Numbered from the stretch's first letter, positions 47,485-57,901 are shown. The stretch is DNA of 64,000 nucleotides from Aquisalibacillus elongatus (GCF_003843875.1 NZ_RKRF01000007.1:434001-498000), one strand, 5' to 3'. Notes: generated from the letters alone by a model not told the origin. Made by a program: numbers and translations.

Positions 47485-48144
47485 ATGAAGATAGCAATAG
47501 ACGGACCAGCAGCAGCAGGAAAAAGTACAGTAGCAAAAATCATTGCAAAAAAATTAGGTTATGTGTACATAGACACAGGAGCCATGTATAGAGCTTTAAC
47601 ATTAAAAGCACTACAAACCTCTACGGATCTTGAGGACGAAAATTCACTTGCTAATTTAGCTGATCAGATAAAAATATCATTTAAAAATGTAGGAGAAATA
47701 CAGAAAGTATTCATAGATAAACAAAATGTCACTGATGAAATACGGAACCATGATGTAACGAATCATGTTTCTTATGTTGCGAAACATAAACGAGTTCGCG
47801 AAAAATTAGTAGAAATGCAACAATCTTTAGCCGAAGAAGGAAATGTTGTCATGGACGGACGAGACATCGGTACTTTTGTTTTACCAGGTGCAGAATTGAA
47901 AATATTTTTAATTGCTTCAGTTGAAGAACGTGCAGAAAGACGGCATAAAGAAAATATTGAAAAAGGTTTTGAGTCTGATTTAGAAAACCTAAAAGATGAA
48001 ATTAGAAGGCGAGATCAAATTGATTCAGAACGAGAGGTCGCTCCATTAATTAAAGCAGAAGATGCTGTTGAAATTGATACAACAAGTAAAAGCATTGATG
48101 AAGTGGCTGAACAAATATTAACCCTTATTCATTCAAAACGTTAA
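47485..48144 (+). CDS. cmk: cytidylate kinase
   Basis: A 219-residue CMP/dCMP kinase. The P-loop GPAAAGKST is at residues 6-14; [23 protein letters not shown] and [14 protein letters not shown] motifs are present. The ATG is 8 nt from AGGGGG. First of cmk-plsC-ypfD, closely spaced. Confidence 0.96.
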   Translation: MKIAIDGPAAAGKSTVAKIIAKKLGYVYIDTGAMYRALTLKALQTSTDLEDENSLANLADQIKISFKNVGEIQKVFIDKQNVTDEIRNHDVTNHVSYVAKHKRVREKLVEMQQSLAEEGNVVMDGRDIGTFVLPGAELKIFLIASVEERAERRHKENIEKGFESDLENLKDEIRRRDQIDSEREVAPLIKAEDAVEIDTTSKSIDEVAEQILTLIHSKR

Positions 48145-48156
48145 AGGAGAAACCAT

Positions 48157-48735
48157 ATGTTTTATAGATTTGCAAGATTCATCGTTAAAGTGATCTTTAA
48201 AATCATGTTCCGCATAGAAGTAATTGGGACTGAGAATATTCCGAAGAAAGGTCCAGTCATTATTTGTTCTAATCACATTTCGAACTATGACCCACCTGTT
48301 GTAGGAATAACAAGTCCAAGATCTATTGATTTTATGGCAAAAGAAGAGTTATTCGAAAAGAAGTGGCTAAATGTATTATTGAGCAATTTAAATGCTTTTC
48401 CGGTTAAGCGTGGAATGAGAGACCGTAACGCTCTAAGAACTGGAATAGAACGTTTAGAAAAAGGTCACACTTTAGGACTTTTTCCTGAAGGAACTAGAAG
48501 TAAAAATGGAGAAGTAAAAAAGGGACTGGCTGGTGCAGGTTTTTTCGCAATGCGTTCAAACGCAACTGTTATTCCGTGTGCTATAATAGGGTCATACGAA
48601 AAATTTTCAAAATTACAGGTTGTTTATGGACGACCAATTGAATTTAAAACACTTGAGAAAGAAAAGCCTGGTGCACAAGAAGTGACGGATGAAATTATGG
48701 GTAATATTAAAAGTTTGTTAGATGAACATCGATAA
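48157..48735 (+). CDS. plsC: 1-acyl-sn-glycerol-3-phosphate acyltransferase
   Basis: A 192-residue acyltransferase that makes phosphatidic acid. The catalytic NHISNYD motif has His40 and Asp45; FPEGTRS near residue 108 binds glycerol phosphate. One N-terminal hydrophobic segment suggests membrane attachment. GGAG precedes the ATG by 7 nt. Confidence 0.93.
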   Translation: MFYRFARFIVKVIFKIMFRIEVIGTENIPKKGPVIICSNHISNYDPPVVGITSPRSIDFMAKEELFEKKWLNVLLSNLNAFPVKRGMRDRNALRTGIERLEKGHTLGLFPEGTRSKNGEVKKGLAGAGFFAMRSNATVIPCAIIGSYEKFSKLQVVYGRPIEFKTLEKEKPGAQEVTDEIMGNIKSLLDEHR

Positions 48736-48813
48736 TCATGTTAATATGAAATTATTAGTAATCATATAAGTTTTATGTTTTAAAGCAGTTTGAAAGCTTA
48801 AGGAGGAAATATT

Positions 48814-49953
48814 ATGAGTGAACGTCATGATGAACAAATGGATATCCAACTTGATGTTGGACAAGAAGTGACAGGAAAAGTACTTAAATTAGAAGATAAA
48901 CAAGTTGTCGTAGATGTAGGACATAAATATGATGGTATTATTCCAATTTCTGAACTATCTCATTTACACATTGAACATCCTAAGGAAGTATTGGATGAAG
49001 GTGAAGAATTACCCCTTGTTGTAACAAAAGTAGAAGATGAAGCAATTGTACTTTCTAAAAAACAAGTAGCTTTAAAAGAAGCATGGAAGAATCTCGAACA
49101 AAAGTTTAATCAATCTGAAATCTTTGAAGCTACAGTTGTAGAAGTTGTGAACGGTGGTTTAGTATTAGACGCAGGATTAAGAGCCTTTATGCCAGCGTCA
49201 CATGTTGAAGCTTTTTACGTAGAGGATTTTGAATCTTATAAAGGGCAAACATTAAAAATTAAAGTAATTGAAATGGATCAAGATAAGAATCGAGTCATTG
49301 TGTCTCACCGTGCTGTAGTTGAAGACGAACAAAATGAAAAACGCAAACAAACACTACAGTCCATAAATGCAGGCGAAGTTGTTGAAGGTAAAGTTCAACG
49401 AATCACTAACTTTGGTGCATTTGTAGATTTAGGTGGAGTAGATGGTTTAATCCATATTTCACAATTATCACATGACCATGTAGAACAAGCATCAGATGTT
49501 GTGAGTGAAGGTGATGAAATCAAAGTGAAAGTACTTTCGATTGACCGTGATACAGAACGTATTGCCTTATCCTTGAAAGATACAACACCAGGGCCTTGGG
49601 ATGGTATTAGTCAAGAACTAAGTGCAGGTGACGTTGTAGAAGGAGAAGTTAAGCGTCTAGTTAACTTTGGTGCATTTGTAGAAGTTAAACCAGGTGTCGA
49701 AGGTCTTGTTCATATTTCTCAAATTTCTAAAGAACATATTGGAAACCCACAAGAAGTACTCGAAATTGGACAAAAAGTAAACGTTAAAGTGTTAGACCTT
49801 AATGAAAGTGAAAAACGCATTTCATTAAGCATAAAGGAAGCGCAAGAAGAACAAGATAATGTTGAATTACAAAAATATAAAAAAGAAGATGATGACAATG
49901 GTTTCCAATTAGGAGACATTATTGGTGATCGTTTAAAAGATCTTAACAAATAA
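48814..49953 (+). CDS. ypfD: S1-domain RNA-binding protein (RpsA/YpfD-like)
   Basis: A 379-residue protein with four S1 RNA-binding domains, at about residues 13-80, 97-165, 187-255 and 272-341; the last two are closest to consensus (VVEGKVQRITNFGAFVDLGGVDGLIHIS). E. coli S1 has six. In Bacilli this short homologue is not a firmly attached ribosomal protein, so a role in translation is not certain. AAGGAGG precedes the ATG by 8 nt. Confidence 0.92.
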   Translation: MSERHDEQMDIQLDVGQEVTGKVLKLEDKQVVVDVGHKYDGIIPISELSHLHIEHPKEVLDEGEELPLVVTKVEDEAIVLSKKQVALKEAWKNLEQKFNQSEIFEATVVEVVNGGLVLDAGLRAFMPASHVEAFYVEDFESYKGQTLKIKVIEMDQDKNRVIVSHRAVVEDEQNEKRKQTLQSINAGEVVEGKVQRITNFGAFVDLGGVDGLIHISQLSHDHVEQASDVVSEGDEIKVKVLSIDRDTERIALSLKDTTPGPWDGISQELSAGDVVEGEVKRLVNFGAFVEVKPGVEGLVHISQISKEHIGNPQEVLEIGQKVNVKVLDLNESEKRISLSIKEAQEEQDNVELQKYKKEDDDNGFQLGDIIGDRLKDLNK

Positions 49954-50048
49954 AAAGCAGTAATTAAACGGATCAGCTAGTTGCTTTTGATTATTTTCCT
50001 TAACTTTTAATCCAAAGTAAACCATCATGATTAGCCGCTGTAGTCCGT

Positions 50049-50080
50049 AAAAAAGTGGCACCATGCCACTTTTTTCTTTG
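50049..50080. terminator. bidirectional terminator before der
   Basis: AAAAAAGTGGC (50049-50059) and GCCACTTTTTT (50065-50075) form a stem with a 5-nt loop and T-rich continuation on the + strand. Confidence 0.9.
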
Positions 50081-50135
50081 TCTAATCATGTTTTATTAAA
50101 GATTTTTATGATCGTAGCATAAAGGATGAATGAAA

Positions 50136-51446
50136 ATGAAGAAGTCAGTAGTTGCGATAGTGGGTAGACCAAATGTAGGCAAATCAACTATTTTCAATCG
50201 ACTAGTTGGAGAGCGTATTTCAATTGTTGAAGATACACCAGGTGTTACAAGAGACCGTATCTATTCTGAGGCAGAATGGTTACACACAACTTTTAATCTA
50301 ATAGATACAGGTGGCATCGACATAAGTGATGAACCTTTAATCGTCCAAGTAAGAGAACAAGCGCAAATTGCCATTGATGAAGCAGATGTTATTGTTTTCT
50401 TAGTCAATGGACGTGAAGGAATCACCGCAGCTGATGAAGAAGTTGCTAAAATATTATATAAATCAAATAAGCCTGTTGTCTTAGGCGTTAATAAAATCGA
50501 TAACTTTGAAATGCAAGATTTATTATATGAATTTTATGCATTAGGCTTTGGTCAGCCGTATACTATTTCTGGTTCACATGGTTTAGGCTTAGGTGATTTA
50601 TTGGACGAAGTAATTAAACACTTTCCAGATCAGTCGGATGTTTATGATGATGACGATCGTATACGCTTTTCATTAATAGGTAGACCGAACGTTGGAAAGT
50701 CTTCGTTAGTAAACGCTTTGTTAGGTGAAGAACGTGTTATAGTAAGTGATATTGCCGGCACGACAAAAGATGCAGTAGATACTGAATTTAAGAAGGAAGA
50801 CCGAGATTTCACGATTATTGATACAGCTGGAATGAGAAAACGCGGAAAAGTATATGAAACAACTGAGAAATATAGTGTTCTAAGAGCTTTAAAAGCGATA
50901 GAACGTTCTGATGTCGTTTTAGTTATCATAGACGCTGATACAGGTATTATTGAGCAAGATAAGAAAATTGCAGGTTATGCACATGAAGCTGGTAAAGCTA
51001 TTGTAATTGTGGTAAATAAATGGGATGCCGTTGATAAGGATCAAGATACGATGAAAGAGTTTGAAGATGATGTTCGTCAACAATTCCAATTTCTATCATA
51101 CGCTCCAATTATATTTTTATCAGCTAAAACCAAAAAACGAATGCACACATTGTTACCAATGATCGTTGAAGTTAGTGAAAATCACGCCAAAAGAGTAAGA
51201 ACAAACCTTTTAAATGAAGTGATTGAAGATGCGCTAGCCATGAATCCAACACCTTCTATTAAAGGTCAAAAGTTAAAGATACTATATACGACGCAGGTTG
51301 CAGCAAAACCACCGACGTTTGTTGTATTTGTTAATGATCCTGAATTAATGCATTTTACTTATGAACGCTTCTTAGAAAATCGAATTCGGGATGCCTTTGG
51401 GTTTGTTGGAACTCCAATCAAAATTTATGCTCGAGTGCGCAAATAA
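50136..51446 (+). CDS. der: GTPase Der (EngA)
   Basis: A 436-residue essential ribosome-assembly GTPase for the 50S subunit. Two G domains in tandem: the first P-loop GRPNVGKS at about 9-16 and DTGG; the second GRPNVGKS near 182 with DTAG and NKWD; then the KH-like C-terminal domain. Of two ATGs, 50136 has the better spacing and gives the usual family length. Confidence 0.96.
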   Translation: MKKSVVAIVGRPNVGKSTIFNRLVGERISIVEDTPGVTRDRIYSEAEWLHTTFNLIDTGGIDISDEPLIVQVREQAQIAIDEADVIVFLVNGREGITAADEEVAKILYKSNKPVVLGVNKIDNFEMQDLLYEFYALGFGQPYTISGSHGLGLGDLLDEVIKHFPDQSDVYDDDDRIRFSLIGRPNVGKSSLVNALLGEERVIVSDIAGTTKDAVDTEFKKEDRDFTIIDTAGMRKRGKVYETTEKYSVLRALKAIERSDVVLVIIDADTGIIEQDKKIAGYAHEAGKAIVIVVNKWDAVDKDQDTMKEFEDDVRQQFQFLSYAPIIFLSAKTKKRMHTLLPMIVEVSENHAKRVRTNLLNEVIEDALAMNPTPSIKGQKLKILYTTQVAAKPPTFVVFVNDPELMHFTYERFLENRIRDAFGFVGTPIKIYARVRK

Positions 51447-51458
51447 GGGGTGACGATT

Positions 51459-52481
51459 ATGAACCAAGTAGCAGTTATAGGCGCAGGAAGCTGGGGAACA
51501 GCTTTGGCAATGGTTCTTGCTGATAATCAGCACGAAGTTCGTCTGTGGTCTCACAGACAGGACCAAGTGGATGAAATTAATCAAGAACGTATGAATAAAA
51601 AGTATTTACCGGAGATCAACTTACCAAATCAATTAACTGCTTATGCAGATTTACAAAGTGCTGTGCAAAATGCAGAAGCTATTTTGTTAGTTGTACCAAC
51701 GAAGGCAATTCGAGAAGTCTGTCGACAAATAAGGCCATTTTTAAATTCAAATCAAATAATTATCCATGCTTCAAAAGGGATTGAACCCGAAACACATAAA
51801 CGTATCTCTGAGATGATCATTGATGAAGTAGGACACCAGGCACAGAATCAAGTCGTCGTCTTATCTGGACCAAGCCACGCTGAAGAAGTCGCCTTAAGAC
51901 AACCGACCACTGTTACGGTATCCGCTCATCATATGTCAAGCGCAGAGTTCACTCAAGATTTATTTATGAACGAAAATTTCAGAGTATATACGAATAATGA
52001 CGTCGTAGGAGTGGAAATCGGAGGTGCACTTAAAAACATTATTGCTTTAGGTGCAGGTATCTCTGACGGTTTAGGTTACGGGGATAATGCTAAAGCCGCT
52101 CTAATCACACGTGGTTTAGCTGAAATCGCGAGATTAGGAACTAGCTTAAACGCCAATCCATTAACATTTGCAGGTTTAACGGGAGTCGGCGATTTAATTG
52201 TGACATGTACAAGCCAACACTCAAGAAACTACCGTGCTGGTCATATGTTAGGAAAAGGTTATGTATTGGATGATGTTTTAGATCAGATGGGGATGGTTGT
52301 TGAAGGTGTCCGAACGACTAAGGCAGCTTATCAATTATCTCAAAAAATGGACATAGCCATGCCGATTACAGAAGGTTTATATGAACTGCTCTTTCATGAA
52401 AAAGAACCGAAGAAAGTAGTGGACGAACTCATGAGAAGAGGAAAAACTCAAGAGTTAGAAGATTTATCATCATTTTTATAA
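51459..52481 (+). CDS. gpsA: glycerol-3-phosphate dehydrogenase [NAD(P)+]
   Basis: A 340-residue enzyme reducing dihydroxyacetone phosphate to sn-glycerol 3-phosphate for phospholipid synthesis. The nucleotide-binding GAGSWGTA is at residues 8-15; the catalytic Lys lies in GGALKNIIALGAGI near 190, and GLTGVGDLIVTC follows. The ATG at 51459 is 8 nt from GGGG of AAGGGGTG. Follows der by 12 bp, as in B. subtilis. Confidence 0.95.
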   Translation: MNQVAVIGAGSWGTALAMVLADNQHEVRLWSHRQDQVDEINQERMNKKYLPEINLPNQLTAYADLQSAVQNAEAILLVVPTKAIREVCRQIRPFLNSNQIIIHASKGIEPETHKRISEMIIDEVGHQAQNQVVVLSGPSHAEEVALRQPTTVTVSAHHMSSAEFTQDLFMNENFRVYTNNDVVGVEIGGALKNIIALGAGISDGLGYGDNAKAALITRGLAEIARLGTSLNANPLTFAGLTGVGDLIVTCTSQHSRNYRAGHMLGKGYVLDDVLDQMGMVVEGVRTTKAAYQLSQKMDIAMPITEGLYELLFHEKEPKKVVDELMRRGKTQELEDLSSFL

Positions 52482-52561
52482 AAATAGACGATAAACACAC
52501 ACAACAGCTTTCCTAGGATTGCATATAGTATTACGAATGCAATCTTAGGGAGGAGCATGAA

Positions 52562-52825
52562 ATGAGTCAAGATTTCCAACAGTCTATTTTTGAACATCTG
52601 AAAAAGAAAGCTGACATTTCTCCAAATGAAGTACTAAATGTTGCAAAATCGATGCAAAATGCCAATTTTTCAGATGAAAGAACCGTTAGAAAGTTAGTCA
52701 AACAATTAGCGGCTATGGCCAATAAGCCACTTAGTCAGCAAAAAGAAGATCGGATTGTAAAGATGATTACAGAAAAAGGTCACCAAATCGATCAGCAAAC
52801 ATTGCAACAGATCTTTAAAAAGTAA
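52562..52825 (+). CDS. spoVIF: stage VI sporulation protein F family protein
   Basis: An 87-residue helical protein resembling SpoVIF (YjcC), a spore-coat assembly regulator. Characteristic are the segments NEVLNVAKSMQNANFSDERTVRKLVKQLAAMANKPLS and KEDRIVKMI. GGAGG precedes the ATG by 8 nt. It lies between gpsA and a DUF2768 gene, all near spoIVA. Family call from memory of the motif. Confidence 0.8.
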   Translation: MSQDFQQSIFEHLKKKADISPNEVLNVAKSMQNANFSDERTVRKLVKQLAAMANKPLSQQKEDRIVKMITEKGHQIDQQTLQQIFKK

Positions 52826-52928
52826 ACGAACTAGTATGTTCTAGGCAAGCGAAGTTTCACAGCTCGTGTCACATCATACTATAAATTGCAACAGTCAAAA
52901 ATGAGCTACTTTAAATGAGGATTTAGTC

Positions 52929-52961
52929 AAAAAGAGGTGTTTGCCCCAGCACCTCTTTTTT
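52929..52961 (+). terminator. spoVIF terminator
   Basis: AAAAAGAGGTG (52929-52939) pairs with CACCTCTTTTT (52950-52960), ending in T's. Confidence 0.92.
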
Positions 52962-53087
52962 CTATTAAAGCATTCTTAAGATTAATGTTCATTATTATAC
53001 GAATCCCATTTAACCAACATTAATCTAACCATTGAATAATTTTTAACATTTTCTCCATCATTTCAGTCATTGAATACTATTCAGATA

Positions 53088-53096
53088 TGCTATAAT
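53088..53096 (+). promoter_or_regulatory. extended -10 promoter of the DUF2768 gene
   Basis: TGCTATAAT is a perfect extended -10, 36 bp before the start codon. TTGAAT upstream (53070-53075) is 15 bp away. Confidence 0.55.
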
Positions 53097-53132
53097 ACCA
53101 CCGGATAGCAAATACAGAAAGGGTTTGATTAA

Positions 53133-53333
53133 ATGTCAGAACCGTTACTTAGAATGTACATATCTTTTGCTGGAATGGGTGCATTAGTCATCTCAGCAGT
53201 TTTAATTATGCTAGCAAGACATAAATTAAATGGTTTTTTTAGAATCTTGGTAAGTATTATTGCTTATGCACTATTAATTATAGGTGGTTTCATTATCTTT
53301 TTCATTGTCTTTAGCGGACCAACTCCAGAATAG
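53133..53333 (+). CDS. DUF2768 small membrane protein (YphE-like)
   Basis: A 66-residue protein with two membrane spans (about 9-28 and 37-60). The segment MYISFAGMGALVISAVLIMLARHKLNG-type start is characteristic of DUF2768, represented by B. subtilis yphE at the same place. AAGGG precedes the ATG by 9 nt. Function unknown; likely sporulation-linked by context. Confidence 0.82.
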   Translation: MSEPLLRMYISFAGMGALVISAVLIMLARHKLNGFFRILVSIIAYALLIIGGFIIFFIVFSGPTPE

Positions 53334-53345
53334 GTGGTATGTTTT

Positions 53346-54074
53346 ATGAAGTTAAAATTAGTCTTTATTATTTTTATTACTTTAATATTATCCGCTTGTT
53401 TATATCCAGAAGAACGCAAAATGGAAAACACGCCAACGAACGATGAACAGCTAGAAGAGGTACAACAAGCGGTTTTAGAATATAGAGAACGTCATACCGG
53501 TTTATTACCGATTAAAAACAGTGATGAAAACACACCGTTCTATATTAAATATGCAATTGATTTTAAAACACTTCAGGATGAAAATATATTAGGACAACCA
53601 CCTAGTAATTCTTATGAAAATGGTGGACAATATTCCTACGTCATCATTGACCCTGAAGATGACACAGAAGTTAAAGTTTCAGATGTTAGAGTTAACCAAG
53701 ATTTAAGGTCTATTAATTACGAAATCAACCTTTACCGCAATAAGGCGATTGTCCCCCCTTATGGAAAGAAAATTAATCAAGATTATTTTGAAATTAATCT
53801 TGATAAAATGAATATAGATGAACCTTTTACAGTCGTAAGTCCGTATAGTAATCGTGAACTTGAAGTAATTATCGACCACGAAGGGCAACCACTAGTTGAT
53901 TACAGACCGGATGTATATCAAATGTTAGAAGAAGAGGATATTTCGCAGTATGAAGGGGATCTAAGAGAATTATTAGTGGAGCAACATCCTATAGTTCCAA
54001 CTTATTCACCTCCAATGGTTTTAGAAGACGGAGAAATTCAATTTAAGGAATATGAAAAGGAAACAAATGAATAA
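53346..54074 (+). CDS. yphF: YphF-like lipoprotein
   Basis: A 242-residue secreted lipoprotein. A short signal peptide ends in the lipobox LSAC (Cys at about residue 18). The rest is acidic with no known catalytic motif. The ATG at 53346 is favoured over the GTG at 53334. Position between the DUF2768 gene and spoIVA matches B. subtilis yphF. Function unknown. Confidence 0.8.
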   Translation: MKLKLVFIIFITLILSACLYPEERKMENTPTNDEQLEEVQQAVLEYRERHTGLLPIKNSDENTPFYIKYAIDFKTLQDENILGQPPSNSYENGGQYSYVIIDPEDDTEVKVSDVRVNQDLRSINYEINLYRNKAIVPPYGKKINQDYFEINLDKMNIDEPFTVVSPYSNRELEVIIDHEGQPLVDYRPDVYQMLEEEDISQYEGDLRELLVEQHPIVPTYSPPMVLEDGEIQFKEYEKETNE

Positions 54075-54134
54075 GCTATTGTATGGAGATTCTATTTAAA
54101 TTAAATAAGAATCTCTATTTTTTTTGTAATTAAG

Positions 54135-54164
54135 TCATATTTGAATAGGACAACATCATAAATT
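54135..54164 (+). promoter_or_regulatory. sigma-E promoter of spoIVA
   Basis: TCATATT (54135-54141) fits the sigma-E -35 consensus KMATATT fully; after 15 bp CATAAATT (54157-54164) matches the -10 CATACAHT in 7 of 8 positions. It lies about 54 bp before the spoIVA start. spoIVA is a known sigma-E gene. Confidence 0.7.
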
Positions 54165-54217
54165 AATATTGCATCGAATAATAGGTGTACGATATTGTAC
54201 AGGGTCGGAGGGATATA

Positions 54218-55696
54218 ATGGAAAAATTCAACGTGTTTCATGACATATCGAAACGGACGAACGGTGATATCTACTTAGGAGTTGTAGGTGCAGTCCGAAC
54301 AGGTAAGTCAACATTTATTAAGAAGTTCATGGATTTAGTTGTTATTCCAAACATCACAAGTGAAGACGACAGAGAAAGAGCTAAAGATGAACTTCCTCAA
54401 AGTGCCGCTGGTCGAACCATTATGACAACTGAACCAAAGTTTATCCCCAATCAAGCTGTTGAGATCTCAGTTGATGAAGGGCTAGATGTTAAAGTTAGGA
54501 TGGTTGACTGCGTAGGTTACACAGTTGAAGGAGCTAAAGGGTTCGAAGATGAAAACGGGCCAAGAATGATTCACACACCATGGTATGAAGAGGCTATTCC
54601 GTTCCATGATGCGGCTGAGATTGGAACGCGAAAAGTCATTCAGGAACACTCAACAGTTGGAATTGTTGTTACAACGGATGGTTCATTCGGTGATATTCCG
54701 CGTGATGATTATGTTGAGCCTGAACGTAAAGTGGTTGAAGAGTTAAAAGAGGTAGGAAAGCCGTTTATTATGATTTTAAACTCAAGTAGACCACATGAGC
54801 TTGAGACAATGGAATTAAGAAACGAGCTAGCTGAAGAATACGATATTCCAGTGCTACCAGTATCGGTAGAAAATTTAACAGATGATGATATTTACAACGT
54901 GTTAAGAGAAGCATTATATGAGTTCCCAGTTCTAGAAGTTAATGTTAACTTACCAAGCTGGGTTATGGCGCTAAAAGAAGATCACTGGTTGCGTAAACAA
55001 TTCCAAGGTGCTATTCAAGAAACCGTGCAAAACATTAAACGTTTACGGGATGTAGATCGTGTAGTTGGCGATTTCTATGACTATGAATTTATTACCGATG
55101 CTCACTTATCTGGAATGGAAATGGGTGAAGGGGTAGCCGAGATTGATCTTCATGCTTCCGATGAATTGTATGATCAAGTGCTTAAGGAAATTGTAGGTGT
55201 TGAAATTAGAGGGAAAGATCATCTACTTGAGTTGCTTCAAGATTATGCTGACGCTAAGCGTGAATACGATCAAGTCTCAGACGCATTACAAATGGTTAAG
55301 CAAACCGGTTATGGTATTGCAACACCAGCATTAGAAGATATGCGATTAGAGGAACCAGAAATTATTCGTCAAGGATCTAGATTCGGAGTAAGATTAAAAG
55401 CTGTTGCACCATCCATTCATATGATCCAGGTAGATGTAGAATCTGAATTTGCACCGATTATCGGTACAGAAAAACAAAGTGAGGAATTAGTGAGATACCT
55501 TATGCAAGACTTTGAAGAGGATCCGTTATCAATTTGGAAGTCTGATATATTCGGACGTTCATTAAGCTCAATTGTTAGAGAGGGAATCCACGCAAAACTA
55601 ACGCTTATGCCTGAACATGCACGTTATAAACTGAAAGATACATTAGAGAGAATAATTAATGAAGGCAACGGTGGTTTAATAGCGATTATATTATAA
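54218..55696 (+). CDS. spoIVA: stage IV sporulation protein A
   Basis: A 492-residue ATPase that polymerises on the forespore surface as the basement layer of the spore coat. The Walker A motif GAVRTGKST is at residues 24-32 and the DCVGYTVEGAKG segment follows near 95. The length equals that of B. subtilis SpoIVA. The ATG at 54218 is 6 nt from GGAGG; a longer frame from 54185 precedes it and is unlikely. The C-terminal tail (NEGNGGLIAIIL) needed for localisation is intact. Confidence 0.97.
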   Translation: MEKFNVFHDISKRTNGDIYLGVVGAVRTGKSTFIKKFMDLVVIPNITSEDDRERAKDELPQSAAGRTIMTTEPKFIPNQAVEISVDEGLDVKVRMVDCVGYTVEGAKGFEDENGPRMIHTPWYEEAIPFHDAAEIGTRKVIQEHSTVGIVVTTDGSFGDIPRDDYVEPERKVVEELKEVGKPFIMILNSSRPHELETMELRNELAEEYDIPVLPVSVENLTDDDIYNVLREALYEFPVLEVNVNLPSWVMALKEDHWLRKQFQGAIQETVQNIKRLRDVDRVVGDFYDYEFITDAHLSGMEMGEGVAEIDLHASDELYDQVLKEIVGVEIRGKDHLLELLQDYADAKREYDQVSDALQMVKQTGYGIATPALEDMRLEEPEIIRQGSRFGVRLKAVAPSIHMIQVDVESEFAPIIGTEKQSEELVRYLMQDFEEDPLSIWKSDIFGRSLSSIVREGIHAKLTLMPEHARYKLKDTLERIINEGNGGLIAIIL

Positions 55697-55726
55697 AAGC
55701 GACGATTTAGTCGCTTTTTTATTTTG
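55695..55726 (+). terminator. spoIVA terminator
   Basis: AAAAGCGAC (55695-55703) pairs with GTCGCTTTT (55710-55718), followed by TTATTTTG. Confidence 0.9.
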
Positions 55727-56106
55727 TCTTAATTAGTGATAATTCATTTTATTTTTAAAAAGTTATAGTTTTGGTATACCTTAAATGATCAATACCGCAA
55801 CAAAACAACGTTTTACATTAAATGTAACTAAATGGTATATATTAGGTTAAAATAGTGCTCGAAATACAAAAAAACTAGTCGAAAAGCTTATAAAATGCTA
55901 TTTTGACGCTACTTTTCCTTGATTAAACCTCTGAACCTATGATAATATGCACTTAAACGAGCTAGAAAATTATGCTAAACACTAATGGTTATGTAAAAAT
56001 TTGTAGTTAATTGCGATAATATGTTGCATTGTTCACGTATTTTTGTTTAAATTGTGGTAACAATGGTATTATCTGATAATTAGCAATTTGAGAGGAGGTG
56101 AAATCA
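55727..56106 (+). other. 380-bp AT-rich leader/promoter region of hbs
   Basis: No gene is seen. It contains a 7-1-7 palindrome TTACATTAAATGTAA at 55813-55827, a possible distal promoter (TTGATT 55919-55924, TAATAT 55943-55948, 18 bp) and a proximal one near 56043-56072. B. subtilis hbs also has more than one promoter. Confidence 0.5.
56043..56072 (+). promoter_or_regulatory. candidate proximal promoter of hbs
   Basis: TTGTTT (56043-56048) and TATTAT (56067-56072) are separated by 18 bp; transcription would begin about 25 bp before the strong ribosome site GAGAGGAGGTG. Confidence 0.5.
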
Positions 56107-56379
56107 ATGAACAAGACAGACTTAGTAAACTCAGTAGCTGATCAAGCGGACTTATCTAAAAAGGATGCAGCAAAAGCTGTTGATGCTGTTTTAGAATCTA
56201 TTACAGGCTCTTTAAAGAAATCTGAGAAGGTACAACTTATCGGTTTCGGTAACTTTGAAGTACGTGAGCGTTCTGCTCGTAAAGGCCGTAACCCTCAAAC
56301 TGGCAAAGAGATTAACATTCCAGCTAGCAAAGTACCTGCATTTAAACCAGGTAAAGCCCTTAAAGATGCTGTAAAATAA
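56107..56379 (+). CDS. hbs: HU-family DNA-binding protein HBsu
   Basis: A 90-residue nucleoid protein of the HU family. [28 protein letters not shown] and the DNA-binding arm [24 protein letters not shown] are canonical. The ATG at 56107 is 8 nt from GGAGG; the GTG at 56098 belongs to the ribosome site. It sits between spoIVA and the hepS cluster as in B. subtilis, but without mtrA-mtrB following. Confidence 0.97.
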   Translation: MNKTDLVNSVADQADLSKKDAAKAVDAVLESITGSLKKSEKVQLIGFGNFEVRERSARKGRNPQTGKEINIPASKVPAFKPGKALKDAVK

Positions 56380-56396
56380 TGCAATACATAGGGCAT

Positions 56397-56425
56397 AAAA
56401 GGAGAGGTTTTCCTCTCCTTTTTTT
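56397..56425 (+). terminator. hbs terminator
   Basis: AAAAGGAGAGG (56397-56407) pairs with CCTCTCCTTTT (56412-56422) around a TTTT loop, followed by more T. Confidence 0.95.
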
Positions 56426-56534
56426 ATGTTTTAATACTAGTTTTATAAAAGTTGATGTTAGATTATACAACAATATCATGCTACAATAGAAATGTCCTCA
56501 ATAAGGCACTCAATGGATAAATTAGGTGATAATT

Positions 56535-57185
56535 GTGCTAAATAAACAAGTGGAACTTATAAGAGATCAGTTTATGAAACAATACAAGCACTCTTACGTG
56601 CCGGAACAATTGTATGAGCAAGTTCTAACATATAGTCAAATAGATTTCTTTAAGAAGTTATTCAGTAAATTTAATTCAAAGACACACGATGTTTTATTTG
56701 AGTCTTTGTTACATATGCAAGCTTCTCTAGATATACATGATCAAGTTGATCTAACATTTAAAGAAGATTCAAAGGGACGTAACTTTTCAAATCAATTACA
56801 AGTTCTTGTAGGAGATTACCATAGTTCATATTTCTATAATCTTTTATCACAACATAACTTACTAGATGAGCTGTATCATTTTATACAAGCCATTAAGAAG
56901 ATTAATGAGTGCAAAATGTCAGTATTACATAACGACAAAGCTTTATCACTAGAAGAGTTAATCAAACAAGTTGAATATATTCATACAGGACTTTTTGATG
57001 CAACCAATGATATTTGTAAAGTTGACCATTATGAAGAACAATTAAAACCAAGATTAATTAAACAGCTAGTCTATAGTAAAGATAATTTTTGGCTAAGCAT
57101 TTTAAAAGAGCAATTTTCTCAAGAGTTTAAACGAGTGTTTGATGCCCGGATAAACTATTGGGAACTATATCATTTTATCAACTAG
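56535..57185 (+). CDS. hepS: heptaprenyl diphosphate synthase component I
   Basis: A 216-residue regulatory subunit of the menaquinone side-chain synthase (GerCA). The segment [15 protein letters not shown] is diagnostic. The GTG at 56535 is 8 nt from the AGGTGA site; the GTG at 56526 lies within that site. First gene of hepS-menG-hepT, which in B. subtilis is the gerC locus. Confidence 0.9.
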   Translation: MLNKQVELIRDQFMKQYKHSYVPEQLYEQVLTYSQIDFFKKLFSKFNSKTHDVLFESLLHMQASLDIHDQVDLTFKEDSKGRNFSNQLQVLVGDYHSSYFYNLLSQHNLLDELYHFIQAIKKINECKMSVLHNDKALSLEELIKQVEYIHTGLFDATNDICKVDHYEEQLKPRLIKQLVYSKDNFWLSILKEQFSQEFKRVFDARINYWELYHFIN

Positions 57186-57196
57186 GAGAAAAATAC

Positions 57197-57901
57197 ATGG
57201 ATCAACAAACTAAATCTGAAAAAGTTCATTCTGTCTTTGAAAAAATTTATAAACGTTACGATCGCATGAATTCTATCATTTCTTTTCAACGACATAAGTC
57301 ATGGCGAAAAGATGTAATGAAACGAATGAAGGTTGATAAAGGTTCTGATTGTTTAGACGTCTGTTGTGGAACAGGTGATTGGACGATTGCTTTATCTGAA
57401 GCAGTAGGTGAAGACGGCCAAGTTACGGGACTGGATTTCAGTCAAAACATGTTATCTGTTGGTGAAAAGAAGATTAAAGATCAACAGATTAATAATGTAT
57501 CATTTATCCACGGTGACGCGATGAATTTACCATTCAAGACAGATCAATTTGATTATGTCACGATAGGGTTCGGGCTTCGCAATACACCTGATTACACTCA
57601 AGTGTTAAAAGAAATGCATCGTGTTGTAAAACCTGGTGGTCAGGTTGTTTGCTTAGATACATCTCAACCGACGTTACCAATTTATAAACAACTATATTTC
57701 TTTTATTTCGAGCATATTATGCCTCTGTTTGGGAAAGTTTTTGCCAAAAGTTACGATGAATATGTCTGGTTATACGAATCCACAAAAAACTTCCCGAATA
57801 AAGAGAAATTAGCTGAAATGTTTAAACAAGCAGGGTTTCAATCCGTGGAAGTAAAAAGCTATGCATTAGGTGCTGCAGCCATGCATTTATCTAAAAAATA
57901 A
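57197..57901 (+). CDS. menG: demethylmenaquinone methyltransferase
   Basis: A 234-residue SAM-dependent methyltransferase (UbiE/MenG, GerCB), the last step of menaquinone synthesis. Motif [14 protein letters not shown] near residue 50, [13 protein letters not shown] and the [17 protein letters not shown] segment are typical. AGGAG precedes the ATG by 8 nt. hepT follows after 25 bp. Confidence 0.94.
   Translation: MDQQTKSEKVHSVFEKIYKRYDRMNSIISFQRHKSWRKDVMKRMKVDKGSDCLDVCCGTGDWTIALSEAVGEDGQVTGLDFSQNMLSVGEKKIKDQQINNVSFIHGDAMNLPFKTDQFDYVTIGFGLRNTPDYTQVLKEMHRVVKPGGQVVCLDTSQPTLPIYKQLYFFYFEHIMPLFGKVFAKSYDEYVWLYESTKNFPNKEKLAEMFKQAGFQSVEVKSYALGAAAMHLSKK

Larger units (their letters stand above)
52826..53132. 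other. 307-bp intergenic region, no gene
   Basis: It holds the spoVIF terminator at 52929-52961 and an extended -10 promoter at 53088-53096. No open frame with a ribosome site and no recognisable RNA were found in the rest. Confidence 0.6.
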
